Below, piece after piece: positions 45,521 to 55,629 of a DNA stretch of 64,000 bases. Under the pieces are notes generated by a model. It worked only from the letters and a program-made list of their open reading frames with translations, was not told the origin of the DNA and made no database searches. Within the stretch, counting starts at the first letter, position 1, and each line of letters begins with the position of its first letter. The translations under genes were made by a program, and so were the position numbers. Origin of the DNA: Acanthosepion esculentum (Eukaryota > Mollusca > Cephalopoda > Sepiida > Sepiidae); contig OZ038487.1 in assembly GCA_964036315.1 (NCBI GenBank), positions 58,655,842-58,719,841 of the forward strand, read 5' to 3'.

Positions 45521-45829
45521 TACACTGTTCTTGTATATTTTTTGTCATTATAGCCATTTATTTATTCTCAATTTTTACTTCAATGAGAGAGAATAGATAA
45601 ACATGTTTAGATGTTTTCATTCGTCATATTTAGAATTTATCAATTCATAGTATTATATTTATATATATATATATTTACATATATGTAAGTATATATATAT
45701 ATTAACCGCTTTTTTCTTATGAATTGTTTCTTTTTATGCATATCTTCTTTTATTGGTATTATATGTTCTACCCTTGCGAAAATATTTCAATATATGCGGG
45801 CCAATTACACAGCTGATTCAGTTAGTACA

Positions 45830-45837
45830 CATACATA

Positions 45838-45912
<75 letters not shown>

Positions 45913-45922
45913 AAAAGACAGA

Positions 45923-45966
<44 letters not shown>

Positions 45967-46703
45967 GTATGTGTGTGTGTGTAACGAATGCACGGTCGTA
46001 ATTTTCGATGGATTTGCACCAAAATTACATGAACATGCTCCAAGTCAGCAAGAAGATCAAGACCGAAATTGCATTTCCCAACTCTCCTCGATAGTGGAAA
46101 TAATCTGTTTTTTCATGGTTCTACGGCAATTTTCATGTAGTTTACGGCCATTTTCTACTGGCCAGAGTGAATACCTATAGCTGGCTGGCACGAATAGGCA
46201 GAAAGATTCTATTGGCAAGCGTGAGAGCTAACAGCTGACTGACTTGAATATTAACTAGCATGCAAAAAAATCGATAGCTGTATTTGTCACAAGTGGGAAA
46301 AATTTAAATCTGCATGGCACTTTACTCCAATTGGCTCATTCGCTTGCTTAAACTCAACGTTGGTTCTGATTCCGCTGAACTGGGTTGGGTATGAAAAAGT
46401 ATTTGTTGTTAACATTCTTTTTTCATTCGGTTTTTCCAGTTACGAGTCCTTTTTTAAAGCTGATCGTTTTGTGTTCATTTTGTTTTGTTCTTTTTTCGTA
46501 ACAGATTTAATGTTTAGTATAGAGCTTAGAAAAAATTCGCAGTGTGAGATAGGCAAGAAGTAAGGCATGTAGTAACATCAGCACGGCAAAGGGCACTCCT
46601 TTAAAGGCAAGGAAGGGCAAAAATATTTTAAGTCAAGTGATAGCGATTGCTGTATGAGTCGTACGATTTTTGAATTAAGCACGGACAACGCCGGGCTCTG
46701 CTG

Positions 46704-46707
<4 letters not shown>
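45830..46707 (+). mobile_element. Helitron-like element, 3' end clear, 5' end in microsatellite
   Basis: The right end is GCACGGACAACGCCGGGCTC followed by TGCTGCTAA (CTAA at 46704-46707) and T, the GC-rich hairpin and CTRR end of a common animal Helitron group. The left side shows (TA)n, ATAAAAGACAGAATGTCTCTC and a CT/GT-rich stretch, then ATGCACGGTCGTAATTTT and CATGCTCCAAGTCAGCA, phrases typical of the same group. The exact 5' TC lies inside the microsatellite. No coding domain seen. Confidence 0.6.
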
Positions 46708-46776
<69 letters not shown>

Positions 46777-46819
46777 GTATGTATGTATGTATATATATAT
46801 GTATGTATGTATATATACA

Positions 46820-46879
<60 letters not shown>

Positions 46880-46885
46880 TGTATG

Positions 46886-46918
<33 letters not shown>

Positions 46919-46950
46919 GTATGTATATATACATGCATATATATAGTGTA
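46708..46950. repeat. (TA)n and (GTAT)n microsatellite
   Basis: Starts right after the Helitron end; long TA runs alternate with GTAT and CATA patches. Confidence 0.97.
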
Positions 46951-46954
46951 TTGG

Positions 46955-47399
46955 AGCAGCGGATAATTATTCAAACATATATTGTTAAATATAACAGGCA
47001 ATGAATGTCTATTATGTTTGATCATGAGCTGCTCTAAACTTCGTATGGTTGCTATAATTTGGGGTGAAAATAAAGACAAAAATTGTCTAACATTTACATA
47101 ATTTTTGTTATGCTGTTCGTTGATCTATGCTTTCGGCACACAATAGCCATCTTCACTGTGGTTATACGGGTATTTATGCAAAGATATTCACAAAAAAAAT
47201 GATATTCTTTTTTGTTGACATAGAAGTTTGCTATGCGACGATAACGGTGGCGGAATACCAGACGCTGGTTCTAAATTCATGATGCGGTTCTATGACGTCG
47301 TACCACGTGAGAGACCGAAATATTAACTCTATGTCTAGATGCAATGTCAACTGTGACTAGTTTGAAATATAATTTTGTTGAGCGCGATATTTTTTAATA

Positions 47400-47405
<6 letters not shown>
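46955..47405. other. No recognisable feature
   Basis: Nothing supported. Confidence 0.45.
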
Positions 47406-47409
<4 letters not shown>

Positions 47410-47458
<49 letters not shown>

Positions 47459-47646
47459 GAAATATAGTCTTAAAGTGTGCTATATTTATGGGATAAAGTG
47501 CTCAATATCAGAGATAGAGCGTGTGTAAATATGAAAGTGGACATGGAAGTTAGCACTTAGAGCCGAGAAAAATAACAGCACAAGTCGCCTGACGATTGCA
47601 CTAGCATGAAACAGACTGTCGCCTCTAAGTGCTAACTTCCATGTCC

Positions 47647-47705
<59 letters not shown>
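47410..47705. repeat. Hairpin element set between two (TA)n arrays
   Basis: TA runs at 47410-47455 and 47652-47705 bracket the hairpin element at 47534-47651 and an 80-base flank (47456-47533) that matches 21285-21365 inverted. Confidence 0.9.
47534..47651 (+). ncRNA. Candidate hammerhead-like ribozyme hairpin
   Basis: Arms 47534-47562 and 47623-47651 are perfect 29-base inverted repeats. Between them lie CTGACGA, a short TGC..GCA stem, GAAACA, a 3-base loop, then TGTC and GC pairing back to the GC before CTGACGA. This follows the type I hammerhead order: core CUGANGA, stem II, GAAA, a 3-bp stem III and a GUC cleavage triplet, with the long arms as an extended stem I. Against it, the first stem II pair would be U-U and stem I has a 24-base bulge. 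Related copies at 2911, 3272 and 21205 keep most core elements. Treat as a candidate only. Confidence 0.4.
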
Positions 47706-47707
<2 letters not shown>

Positions 47708-47708
<1 letters not shown>

Positions 47709-48765
47709 TGATATCTAGATAAATAGATATAATATTTTCAGACTAACCGTGTTGGATTTTCGATGATTAACGATAGTATTATTATGCCCATCATGTCCTA
47801 CGTCTCTTAATTTTACGAGAAACTTATTCACGTCAAATCGAGATTTTCTTTCCGCCAATCAAGAAAGCGTAATTTTTAACATCATGACTAGTGAATAAAT
47901 ATTTATATGTATATAAAATGGCATTGTCTTAAAGAAAACTTCTGCAACAATATTTCAAGTTTGTGGCGTATCAAGTTGCCGACTGTATTGTCTGGAGACT
48001 CTACGGCTTTTCAAATCTTATTAAATCTAAAGCAAACTCGACGAGTTTTCCGACGAGAGCCGACTCCAAAAGGCAAACGGCCGCAATAGACCGTCTATTG
48101 AGCGCAAACTTTATGTTTTTGTTAAACTTGCTTCTGCGATTCATGTATTCATTTTGTTTTTGCTGCCTCCTTTGCATCTCCCGCTTATATTTGCGTAAAT
48201 CCTTATGATTTTCAAATTCACAGTTATTTTTTAACAATATAATTTTTTTTAGATTGAATATCTACTTGTTTTTTGTTTTCTTTTTATGTTTGTCCGCTGA
48301 TTTCTAAATATCTTTTTTTCAAAATTCCCTTATCGACTTTTCTTAATATTTTTTCTCTCGGTGTTTCTGTATTTAGTTCTCTTTTTCTATTTGCTTGTCT
48401 TCAACTTAACTATTTTCCCTGTCACTTTTTACTTATTTTCTCTTCATTCTTTCTCAAATTTGTTCTCTTTTCTTTCTCTTTAAATGTCTTCAACTAAAAA
48501 GTTTCTTTTTTACTTTCTTTACCAATCTTGTTTTTACTTCTTCTTGTTTTCCCTAATTACTATTACTCACTTTTGATAACCACTAAGTCCAGCTGAGCTC
48601 AGCACAAGTCGAAATGGGAGTGGCGGGAATTTAAGAATATTCCACCATTGTATTCACATGTTTGCTAACGCAAATTAGCTGAACTCAGGGAAATTCTCTG
48701 CGTATAGTAAACTAACACATCACCATTGTTCACAGGCATGAAATTAATAAACAAATAAGTTAGTC
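47708..48765. other. No recognisable gene; T-rich
   Basis: 48240-48560 is pyrimidine-rich. Opposing frames at 47907-48237 have no known family. Confidence 0.45.
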
Positions 48766-48767
48766 TA

Positions 48768-49345
48768 GAAAGAAAGAAAGAAAGAAAGAGAGGGGGAGAA
48801 AGAGACAGAGAAAGAAAAGGGAGGTTATTAAGAAAGAAATAAAGAGAGAAAGGACAATCTTGATAAGAAAGAAAGAAAGAAAGAAAGAATTTATAAGAAA
48901 GAAAGCGGATAGGTTAAAAACAAAAAAGAAAAGTAGGCGATCTTAAGAAAGAAAGAAAGAAACAAAGAAAGAAATATAGAAATTAACAAAAGAAAGTGGA
49001 TATGTTAAGAACGAAAAAGAAAAGTGGACGATCTTAAGAAAGAAAGAAAGAAAGAAAGAAAATAAGAAAGAAAGAAAGAAAGAAAGAATGGACAATCTTG
49101 ATGAGAAGGAAATAAAGAAAGAAAGTAAGAAAGAGAGAAATTGAAAGAAAGCGGCTACGTTAAGAACGAAATCGAAAAGCGGGTGATCTTAAATAAATAA
49201 AGAAAGAAAGACCGAAAAGTGTTATGAAAGACAGTGAAAAGTTGTTAGAAAGCAAAAAAGATAGAAAGAAACAAACAGATACTGAATGATATTAAATAAG
49301 AATACTGGATATAAAAATTGGGAAGATGTTAAAATGAAAGAAAGA
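48768..49345. repeat. Polypurine (GAAA)n-rich tract
   Basis: Plus strand is almost only A and G, with repeated GAAA runs and a diverged higher-order unit (GATCTTAAGAAAGAAAG and ATAGGTTAA/ATATGTTAAGAACGAAA recur at about 110-base spacing). Confidence 0.92.
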
Positions 49346-49349
49346 AAGA

Positions 49350-50275
49350 ACAAAGGTCATATATGGGATATTAAAACATACGATCACTGAGAAAATCTGG
49401 TGTCTGATTCTTCCGTTATGTCGGGGGAGCAATAGCTATCGACCTCGTTTTGGAAAGAAATAAAAAAAGGGTGAAAAAAAAAAAGCAAAGAAAAAGTGGG
49501 TTAGGCCCCAAACCAGATCGAGGCCGGTTCTGTTTTTAAGGTTTAACTGTCATACATACAATCATGTAAAATATTTTAATTCTATACACAGATTAATAAA
49601 ACGCCATACGTCTGTCATCAATACATCTTTCATCAAATTATAAATAGCTTTTCATGACTGACATGTACGATTTTGCGCCAAATTTCCTGTTTGCTCATTT
49701 CTTTGCCATTTTGTTTCGTCCAAATTCTTGAGATTTAAAAAAAAAATATTTGCAATTTTTCTTTAAATTTATCGAATGGAAATTCCGTAAGTTTTTTGTT
49801 TTTGTTTTTAAAATTCTGTATCTTTGAGACAATCCTACAGAGATTTTTTGCATCCCTGCTTTGATCGTCGTCCTCGGTTAATCCTCCTCGATTTTCTTTT
49901 CTCTCTTCTTTTCGTTTCGTACCAATCAACTATTATGTACTGCGAAAGTCTTTAGCAGTCTCAAAATCAATTTCCTTTCGGCAACGTAGACGGTCCTTCG
50001 CTTTTCTTCTTTGCCATCTATTCACTCTTGAATCGTACGAGAAACCAAGAACCGATTTTTATAAATTCCGTTTCAGTCTCCAGAGGAAACGATTCTAAGA
50101 AACCTGTCTCAACATTCATTGCAGAACGTTGCAACCTGCATCAATGATAAGGTGCGAAACACTATTATCGATGTAGTTGCAGTAATGAAACAGACGGAGC
50201 GAAGAAGAAGTAGAAACTGATTGTTTTGATTAAAACATTAATACCAATGTTTGAATCGATACCTATTTCTCTGCT
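49350..50275. other. No recognisable feature
   Basis: Nothing supported. Confidence 0.45.
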
Positions 50276-50278
50276 TCC

Positions 50279-50318
<40 letters not shown>

Positions 50319-50320
50319 GA
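50279..50320. repeat. (ATT)n microsatellite
   Basis: Fourteen units. Confidence 0.97.
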
Positions 50321-50344
50321 GTTTGTCCGTCCTTTCGTTAGTTA

Positions 50345-50495
50345 ATAAGATCGTTACACCTTACTAATACCTCATAAATAATGGACTATTCCATTTTGAT
50401 CGCGTGGAAAGATAGGATGAGACACTACTTGGTTTCAATGAGAAAATGAATGAAAAGAAAGAAAGAAAAAAGAAAGAAAGAAAAGAGGGGCGTTA
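50345..50495. repeat. Direct repeat flanking a foldback element, left copy
   Basis: CTAATACCTCATAAATAATG then GACTATTCC.TTTTGAT and GAGAAAATGAA..GAAAGAAAG also occur at 51237-51345, in the same order. The pair brackets the foldback element at 50534-51028. Confidence 0.75.
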
Positions 50496-50533
50496 GAAGT
50501 GGAAAAAGAGAATCAGATTCAACTCATAAAAAC

Positions 50534-51028
50534 AGTATCTGTCTATATTTCCGAGATGTGGTATTGTAATTTATTTACATTATTTACATTGTTCGGACTG
50601 TTGTCCTTATCTTTATTGTCATGTTCACGACGTTTCGGCCGTTGTACGCCCCGGCCGTCTTCAGGTGATTCGAATTTCGAACTAAACCCTTTATTTCGTC
50701 CACCGAGGTAGATTGTTCTAGTTCCACGTGCCATGCATCTTCCGGATGATTCAGTTATTTCCCTTTAACTCAATTTTCCAAATTTTTGTTCACCACTGCT
50801 GCAGCCAGGTATTGAAACCACAACTCTTTGGGTCAAGTTACTGGATCCAACCAACGCTTTTATCCGCTGGGCCATGTGTCTCCAAGGACAATAAAAGGTA
50901 CAGGATGAAATTCCACTCCCCTGAAGAAGGCCGGGGCGTAAAACCTCCGAAACGTCGTGAACATGACAATATAGTTGAGAACGACAATCCGAACAATGTA
51001 AATAATGTGAATGATAAAAACAGATACT
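50534..51028. mobile_element. Foldback DNA element, family copy 1
   Basis: Inverted arms of about 90 bases: both read AGTATCTGT at the outer end, then ATTATTTACATTGTTCGGA, TGTCATGTTCACGACGTTTC and GCCCCGGCC.TCTTCAGG. The middle holds CCACGTGCCATGC and GTATTGAA..CTTTGGGTCAAG, shared with the copy at 63430-63833. Each arm can be read as a peptide SPE(D/E)GRGV..PKRREHDN, an effect of the palindrome and not evidence of a gene. No transposase inside. Confidence 0.8.
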
Positions 51029-51182
51029 ACACTTTCCTGTTAGTCAAAAAACCGAGAATAATTGTTCACCATTTTTCAGACATACAGTCTCGAACGACGA
51101 AAAGCGAATAAGGCAATCACCAAAAAATCCAGTTACTATAAATAAAATAACATTGATGATTTATTTAATAATTATTATTAAC

Positions 51183-51345
51183 ATAAAAGAAAGAAAGAAA
51201 GAAAGAAAGAAAGAAAAAAGATATAAAGGTTTAATGTCTCCTTCTAATACCTCATAAATAATGGACTATTCCGTTTTGATTGCGTGGAAAGTGGGGGAAA
51301 AGCCACTAATTGGCGTTAGTGAGAAAATGAAAGAAAGAAAGATAC
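51183..51345. repeat. (GAAA)n and right copy of the direct repeat
   Basis: (GAAA)n at 51187-51214, then the right copy of the repeat described at 50345. Confidence 0.75.
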
Positions 51346-51349
51346 AAGG

Positions 51350-51650
51350 AAAGATAGAAGTGCTTAACGTCTGTTTCAGTGAAATGGAAAAAAAATTCAT
51401 ATCTTTTCATTTGTATCCAATTACTTCTTAAAATAACGACCGGAATTCATATTTATGATTGTTATTGCAATATTTTGTTAAAGTTGATAAGCTCAAATAT
51501 TTAACGACACGACAGGCGAATTTTTACGGATATTTTATTGCCGTAGAACTCGTCATGAACTTGCTCAATCATTAACTTAAGAATTAATATTCATCAGAAA
51601 TTTAAAATAGGAAAACCATGAAATTTTCCACGGTTAAAACTAGCTACTTT
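51350..51650. other. No recognisable feature
   Basis: Nothing supported. Confidence 0.45.
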
Positions 51651-51654
51651 TATA

Positions 51655-51700
<46 letters not shown>

Positions 51701-51702
51701 TG
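51655..51702. repeat. (ATT)n microsatellite, probable LINE 3' tail
   Basis: On the minus strand it is (AAT)n and lies 3' of the LINE coding remnant at 51780-52165, so it may be that element's tail. Confidence 0.9.
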
Positions 51703-51779
51703 TGTATGCTATGCTTCTTTCTAGGTATCCTGTAGAGCCGGGTCCAAACTATGGTACTTACGTCCTATAGGAAAATTGT

Positions 51780-52165
51780 CATATAATTGATAGCTCTTTT
51801 CTTAGTATATGGGGTGTACCGAATCAGGCGATCTTCTAGGAAAATTTCATGTTGATGTTACCTGGGACACTGTTAGTAAAATTGTCCATTCCTTTTCGCA
51901 CGAGGCCCAGAGCTCCGATGATTATTGGTACAGTCTGAGTCTTCATTCCCCGCATCCTGTTAATCTCGATCTCCAGGTCATTGTATTTGGACAATTTCTC
52001 TCTATTTTTTATGGAGGTGTTTATCGCAAATAGTACTGCTATGTCAATAAGCATACAGTTCCTTAATTTCTTGTCTTTTATGATAATATCAAGTTTTTGA
52101 CTTCCCTGTCAGTTTGAATTGCCATGTCCCTGAGGATAGTTACATCGTTATTTTGGGTAACTGTG
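51780..52165 (-). mobile_element. LINE C-terminal domain (IIGALG family)
   Basis: Minus strand encodes DIIIKDKKLRNCMLIDIAV, SIKNREKLSKYNDLEIEINR and MKTQTVPIIIGALGLVRKG, then a short tail. This order (IDIA.., K..KY.DLEIEI.R.W, PVIIGALG) is the conserved C-terminal domain of a widespread group of animal non-LTR retrotransposons whose clade I cannot name with certainty. The reverse transcriptase is not present here; 5' truncated. Confidence 0.8.
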
Positions 52166-52446
52166 TTTGGTTATTATTATTATTATTATTAATATTATTA
52201 TTGAGTAAGAGAGCAGAATTCTAACAGCGTGACGCTGGTGTATAAATATACAAAACCCAGTACAACCATCATGTGGCACAGTTTGATATGTGTATACCAA
52301 GAAAATACATTACAACCAAACGTGCTTGATATGGTGAGGGGTTATTATAAAAGAAGTGCATAACCCTGCTGGAGAGCCCCAGGAACGGACTGGGTAACCT
52401 AGCCTGTTCAGAAAGTTACCGGATAACTATGTACAAAAGTTACTAG

Positions 52447-52477
<31 letters not shown>

Positions 52478-52480
52478 TTA
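52166..52480. repeat. (ATT)n-bounded repeat, LINE 3' UTR-like
   Basis: (ATT)n at 52166-52202 and 52449-52480 enclose 245 bases resembling 53925-54115: both have TGTGTATACCAAG or CGAGTATACCAAG, then CAACCAAACGTG/CAGCCAAATGTG and GTTAT.ATAA. Likely the 3' untranslated part of the IIGALG LINE family, minus orientation. Confidence 0.7.
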
Positions 52481-52484
52481 AAGC

Positions 52485-52930
52485 TTTTCACCTCAGGCAA
52501 GGTTGGAAGCCACTAGCACGCAAGGGGTTACAGAGGATTTGGAGCGAGAGCAAATAGGAGTGTTAGAGGAAAGGATGTGGAGAAGGATAGAGGATAGATC
52601 AAGGCAACTGGAGATGTCGATTGACGTTACACTTGAATAGTTGGAGATCATAGTCATCAGGGAAACAGGAATGAGGAAGGGAGTTCCATAGTCGTGAGGT
52701 GCGAGATATGAAGCTATTGGAGTAGAAGAGATGTCTACATTTAACAGTTTCAACAGTGAAAGGGTGGAACGGGATGCCAGCCTCGTTGGACGCTTAAATT
52801 CATCGAGCCTGGGAACCAGCGATAGCAACTCATCGGAGCAATTACCATGGAAGTATTTATAAAAGAGACAGGGAGAGGCGACGATGCGTCTGTGAGAGAG
52901 AGACTGCAGACGAGAAGCCAGATCAGCATT
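52485..52930 (-). mobile_element. Jockey-like LINE, 3' part
   Basis: Minus strand: KYFHGNCSDE-like start, LVPRLDEFKRPTRLASRSTL, then LNVDISSTPIASYLAPHDYG and a 3' end block at 52490-52535 with CTAGTGGCTTCCAACCTTGC. Same family as 2140 and 36755. One long frame (111 codons) is still open, so this copy may be younger than the others. Confidence 0.8.
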
Positions 52931-52934
52931 GTTT

Positions 52935-53200
52935 AAAAAAAATCTATTTGAACTGCATTTGTTTTATAATCATATGCCCTGTCATAATCAATAACCCAGT
53001 GCAATCGAAGGATGTAATTTTTTTTTCTTTTACTTATCGAAACAATAGACAGCTGTTAACAAAAGAAAAAATAATGAACAAAGCTCTTCGCAATATATGG
53101 GTTGTGTTCTTAAGAACTATTTTGTCACCTCCTAGATAGTGCACCAGGGATTTTGTTAATTATCTCTCGAGTTCCTTTCTTGTGCCAGACCCAAAGCTCC
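52935..53200. other. No recognisable feature
   Basis: Nothing supported. Confidence 0.45.
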
Positions 53201-53204
53201 ATGA

Positions 53205-53310
53205 ACAACAAAAAGAGTTTTAGTATTTAACTACTATATTTTTTCTATTTTCATCTCCAGATCTTTATATTTGCTTGTGCATTTAAAAAAAACAAACAAA
53301 CAAAACAAAA
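53205..53310 (-). mobile_element. LINE C-terminal fragment (IIGALG family)
   Basis: Minus strand encodes KYKDLEMKIEKI followed by LFLLFMELWVWHKKG, a degraded version of the KY.DLEIEI..IIGALG segment at 51780-52165. Confidence 0.6.
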
Positions 53311-53484
53311 AAAAAACCTTCTCAGAGATGTTTTGTTTTTACTTGTTACACTCATGCCAATCAGCCTGCAGATATTTTTCTGTCTTTGATAATAAAGCCT
53401 GGGCGATTTACTTGAATTTTCATATTATTATTATTAATATTATAATTAGTTCTTTTCCATGATCTACTTGCGCTCTTCCGTTTG

Positions 53485-53600
53485 GTCACTTGGACGTAGT
53501 GTAATGGTTAACAAGCTCGTCTCGCTAGTTTAATTACGACTGAATATTGAGTTCAATCGTCACAGGGTGCTCTATACAATCGTCCTTGCGCCACAACTAT
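53485..53600 (+). mobile_element. tRNA-related SINE head
   Basis: ACGTAGTGTAATGGTTAAC is a good A-box region and TTGAGTTCAATCGTC about 50 bases on is B-box-like. It resembles the tRNA half of the chimeric SINE but without a 5S part. Confidence 0.55.
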
Positions 53601-53831
53601 GATCCGCTTGAAAACCGCAATGATCTCTGCAATTTACCGTTCAATATTAAGGGAAGGAGACTTTCTTTAAATCTCACTCACATCTCTAACATCTCGTCAC
53701 GACAGTCTCAAATTTTCGTCGGATTTTTAATTTATCCAGTCTCGTGGTTATTACTGTCTCGGTCACAGTTATATCAAATATTGTTTGTACGACATTAATC
53801 CCCAAGTTACATAGTTTCGTCTTTTTCCAAG

Positions 53832-54130
53832 AGAGACGATTATTATTATTATTATTATTATTATTGTTGTTGTTGTTGTTGTTGTTGTTGATGCTGCTGC
53901 TGCTGATGCTGTTGTTGTTTTTGTTGAGTGGGAGAGGGAGTACTACACTAACAAAATATCGCTGGGTTACAAATAAACGAAGGTCAATATATCCATCATA
54001 ACACCCAGTCTGATACGAGTATACCAAGCACATGCAGCACAGCCAAATGTGTGCGATACGCTGACAGGTTATGATAATAGCAGCGTATCGCGTGGCAGGG
54101 GAAATCCAGTTAGAATCACCGAGTTGAAAA
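53832..54130 (-). repeat. (ATT)n/(TTG)n tract plus LINE 3' UTR-like repeat
   Basis: ATT then TTG/CTG units at 53832-53925, followed by the repeat described at 52166. Upstream on the minus strand lies the coding remnant at 54371-54745. Confidence 0.7.
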
Positions 54131-54370
54131 ATCGAGGCCGCGATGATTAATATCTTCCCAATTATTTCGATGTGTCTCTCAACTAGCCTTGGCTACGTCG
54201 TCCTTTAAACTTAAAGAAAGCAGCTCTCTAGAAACCCGGTCAGGTTGCACCCAATCATAAGCATAGATTAACAATTCCCTCATCCTCTGGGAAACCTGTC
54301 TAGCTAGTTAAGTTCAGACAACTAACAAGCAAGTCTATAGTACACCTCCGGTCAATTAAGGTCAAAAGTG

Positions 54371-54745
54371 TTATAGCTGATGTAATATCAGGACATTTAT
54401 TATTATGTTGTAAGACGTTGACACATTCAATAGAAAGTCCGTTCTTGAGGCATAATGCCAACAAGATTTCGCAAGAACATTTCGGAGAATCCTCACAGAA
54501 TGAATGATGGCAGTTTTGTGGAGGTCTACAATATTGGCCTTAATTCCAGATCTCCATAAGCGCCTTTTCAGTTTTCTTGGTGGTGTTCCATTCACACTGA
54601 TTACTACTAGAATTGTGTATGCATTCACGTTCCATAGATTCTTCTGCTCCCTAGGCAGATCCTGATATTTTTCACTCTTGTATTATATGGAATAGCAAAG
54701 TAAATAAGCTGACAGTTGCTATTCTCCTTATCTATAATAATCAGT
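54371..54745 (-). mobile_element. LINE C-terminal domain (IIGALG family)
   Basis: Minus strand: IDKENSNCQLIYFAIPYNTR near 54715, then SVNGTPPRKLKRRLWRSGIK and ADIV-like DLHKTAIIHSVRILRNVL at 54460. LQKTALLGTARILRKVL is the typical terminus of the family. The IIGALG box itself reads VISVNG in this copy. Confidence 0.75.
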
Positions 54746-54749
54746 TATG

Positions 54750-55015
54750 GTCAGAATCTATGAAAGCCATACCTGATGTAACATTATCACGTTTGAACCA
54801 TCGCCAAAGAATCTTGCGAAGTGATTAGACAAACAGGAACTGTGGCCGGCAGCGGGCAGGGGTAGGGGGTCAAATACCTCCATAAGACAACATTACTAAA
54901 ATCAGCTCGAAAGTCAAGAAAAGAAGCGTAATATTGAAGAAACTGTCATTTATTCAGGATCGAAATCCACTATTTGTTACTGGTTTAAAACCTCAATACT
55001 TATAAATATAATACT
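54750..55015. other. No recognisable feature
   Basis: Nothing supported. Confidence 0.45.
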
Positions 55016-55019
55016 ACTA

Positions 55020-55026
55020 CTACTAC

Positions 55027-55102
<76 letters not shown>
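55020..55102. repeat. (AAT)n microsatellite
   Basis: About 25 AAT units after a short (ACT)n. Confidence 0.97.
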
Positions 55103-55154
55103 CTACAACTAATATTATATGATGATGTATGTGATTCTGAAAGGTTTGGGCAGG

Positions 55155-55320
55155 ACTAACAAAGAAAGTAATTACAATACCAGTGATCATTGGAGCACTG
55201 GGGTGTTGTACAAAAAGTATTGTAGATATTGGATTGGGAATTGGAAATAGAGCCTTTCAAAAAGATTGTCTGCTCGGAACAGCAGTAATTCTTCGGTAGA
55301 AAAAAGAAATGATTGGTTTA
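55155..55320 (+). mobile_element. LINE C-terminal fragment (IIGALG family)
   Basis: Plus strand encodes VWAGLTKKVITIPVIIGALG, then a CLLGTAVILR end, matching the C-terminal domain at 51780 and 54371 but in the opposite orientation. Confidence 0.75.
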
Positions 55321-55324
55321 TTTT

Positions 55325-55625
55325 TTAAAGTGACGAGGTGTGACCTCAAAATAAACTTTTAGCTCCAACCAATATCATATATTAGTATTACTACAACTAT
55401 TACTATTAATAATAAATGCCATTATGCTGTCCAAGACATGGTTCCCGTATTTTATGATCTTAATTGGCTGGAGGAGAAAATAAGTACATCTTCGTCTTGT
55501 ACAAGACGAATAAAGATGGTCTACAAGCAATATCTCGTTTAGTGCCCATATTTGCTTGTCTGTTGCCTAACCTTCAGCAGTTTGCTTCATGGTGTATTAC
55601 CGTTCATGAGTACATGGGCACATAA
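55325..55625. other. No recognisable feature
   Basis: Nothing supported. A small palindrome ATCTTCGTCTTGTACAAGAC lies at 55489. Confidence 0.45.
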
Positions 55626-55629
55626 ACAT

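Noticed and set aside
47907..48237. Host gene candidate on either strand (basic KYKREMQRRQQKQNEY-like frame on minus)
   Set aside because: Overlapping frames on both strands, no recognised family, no start or splice context.
50925..50985. Hammerhead core in CCTGAAGAAGGCC..CCGAAACGTC
   Set aside because: CTGAAGA and GAAA are present, but stem II does not pair at its base and no cleavage triplet follows a closable stem III.
50543..51111. Two small proteins with SPEDGRGV..PKRREHDN
   Set aside because: They are the two arms of one inverted repeat read on opposite strands.
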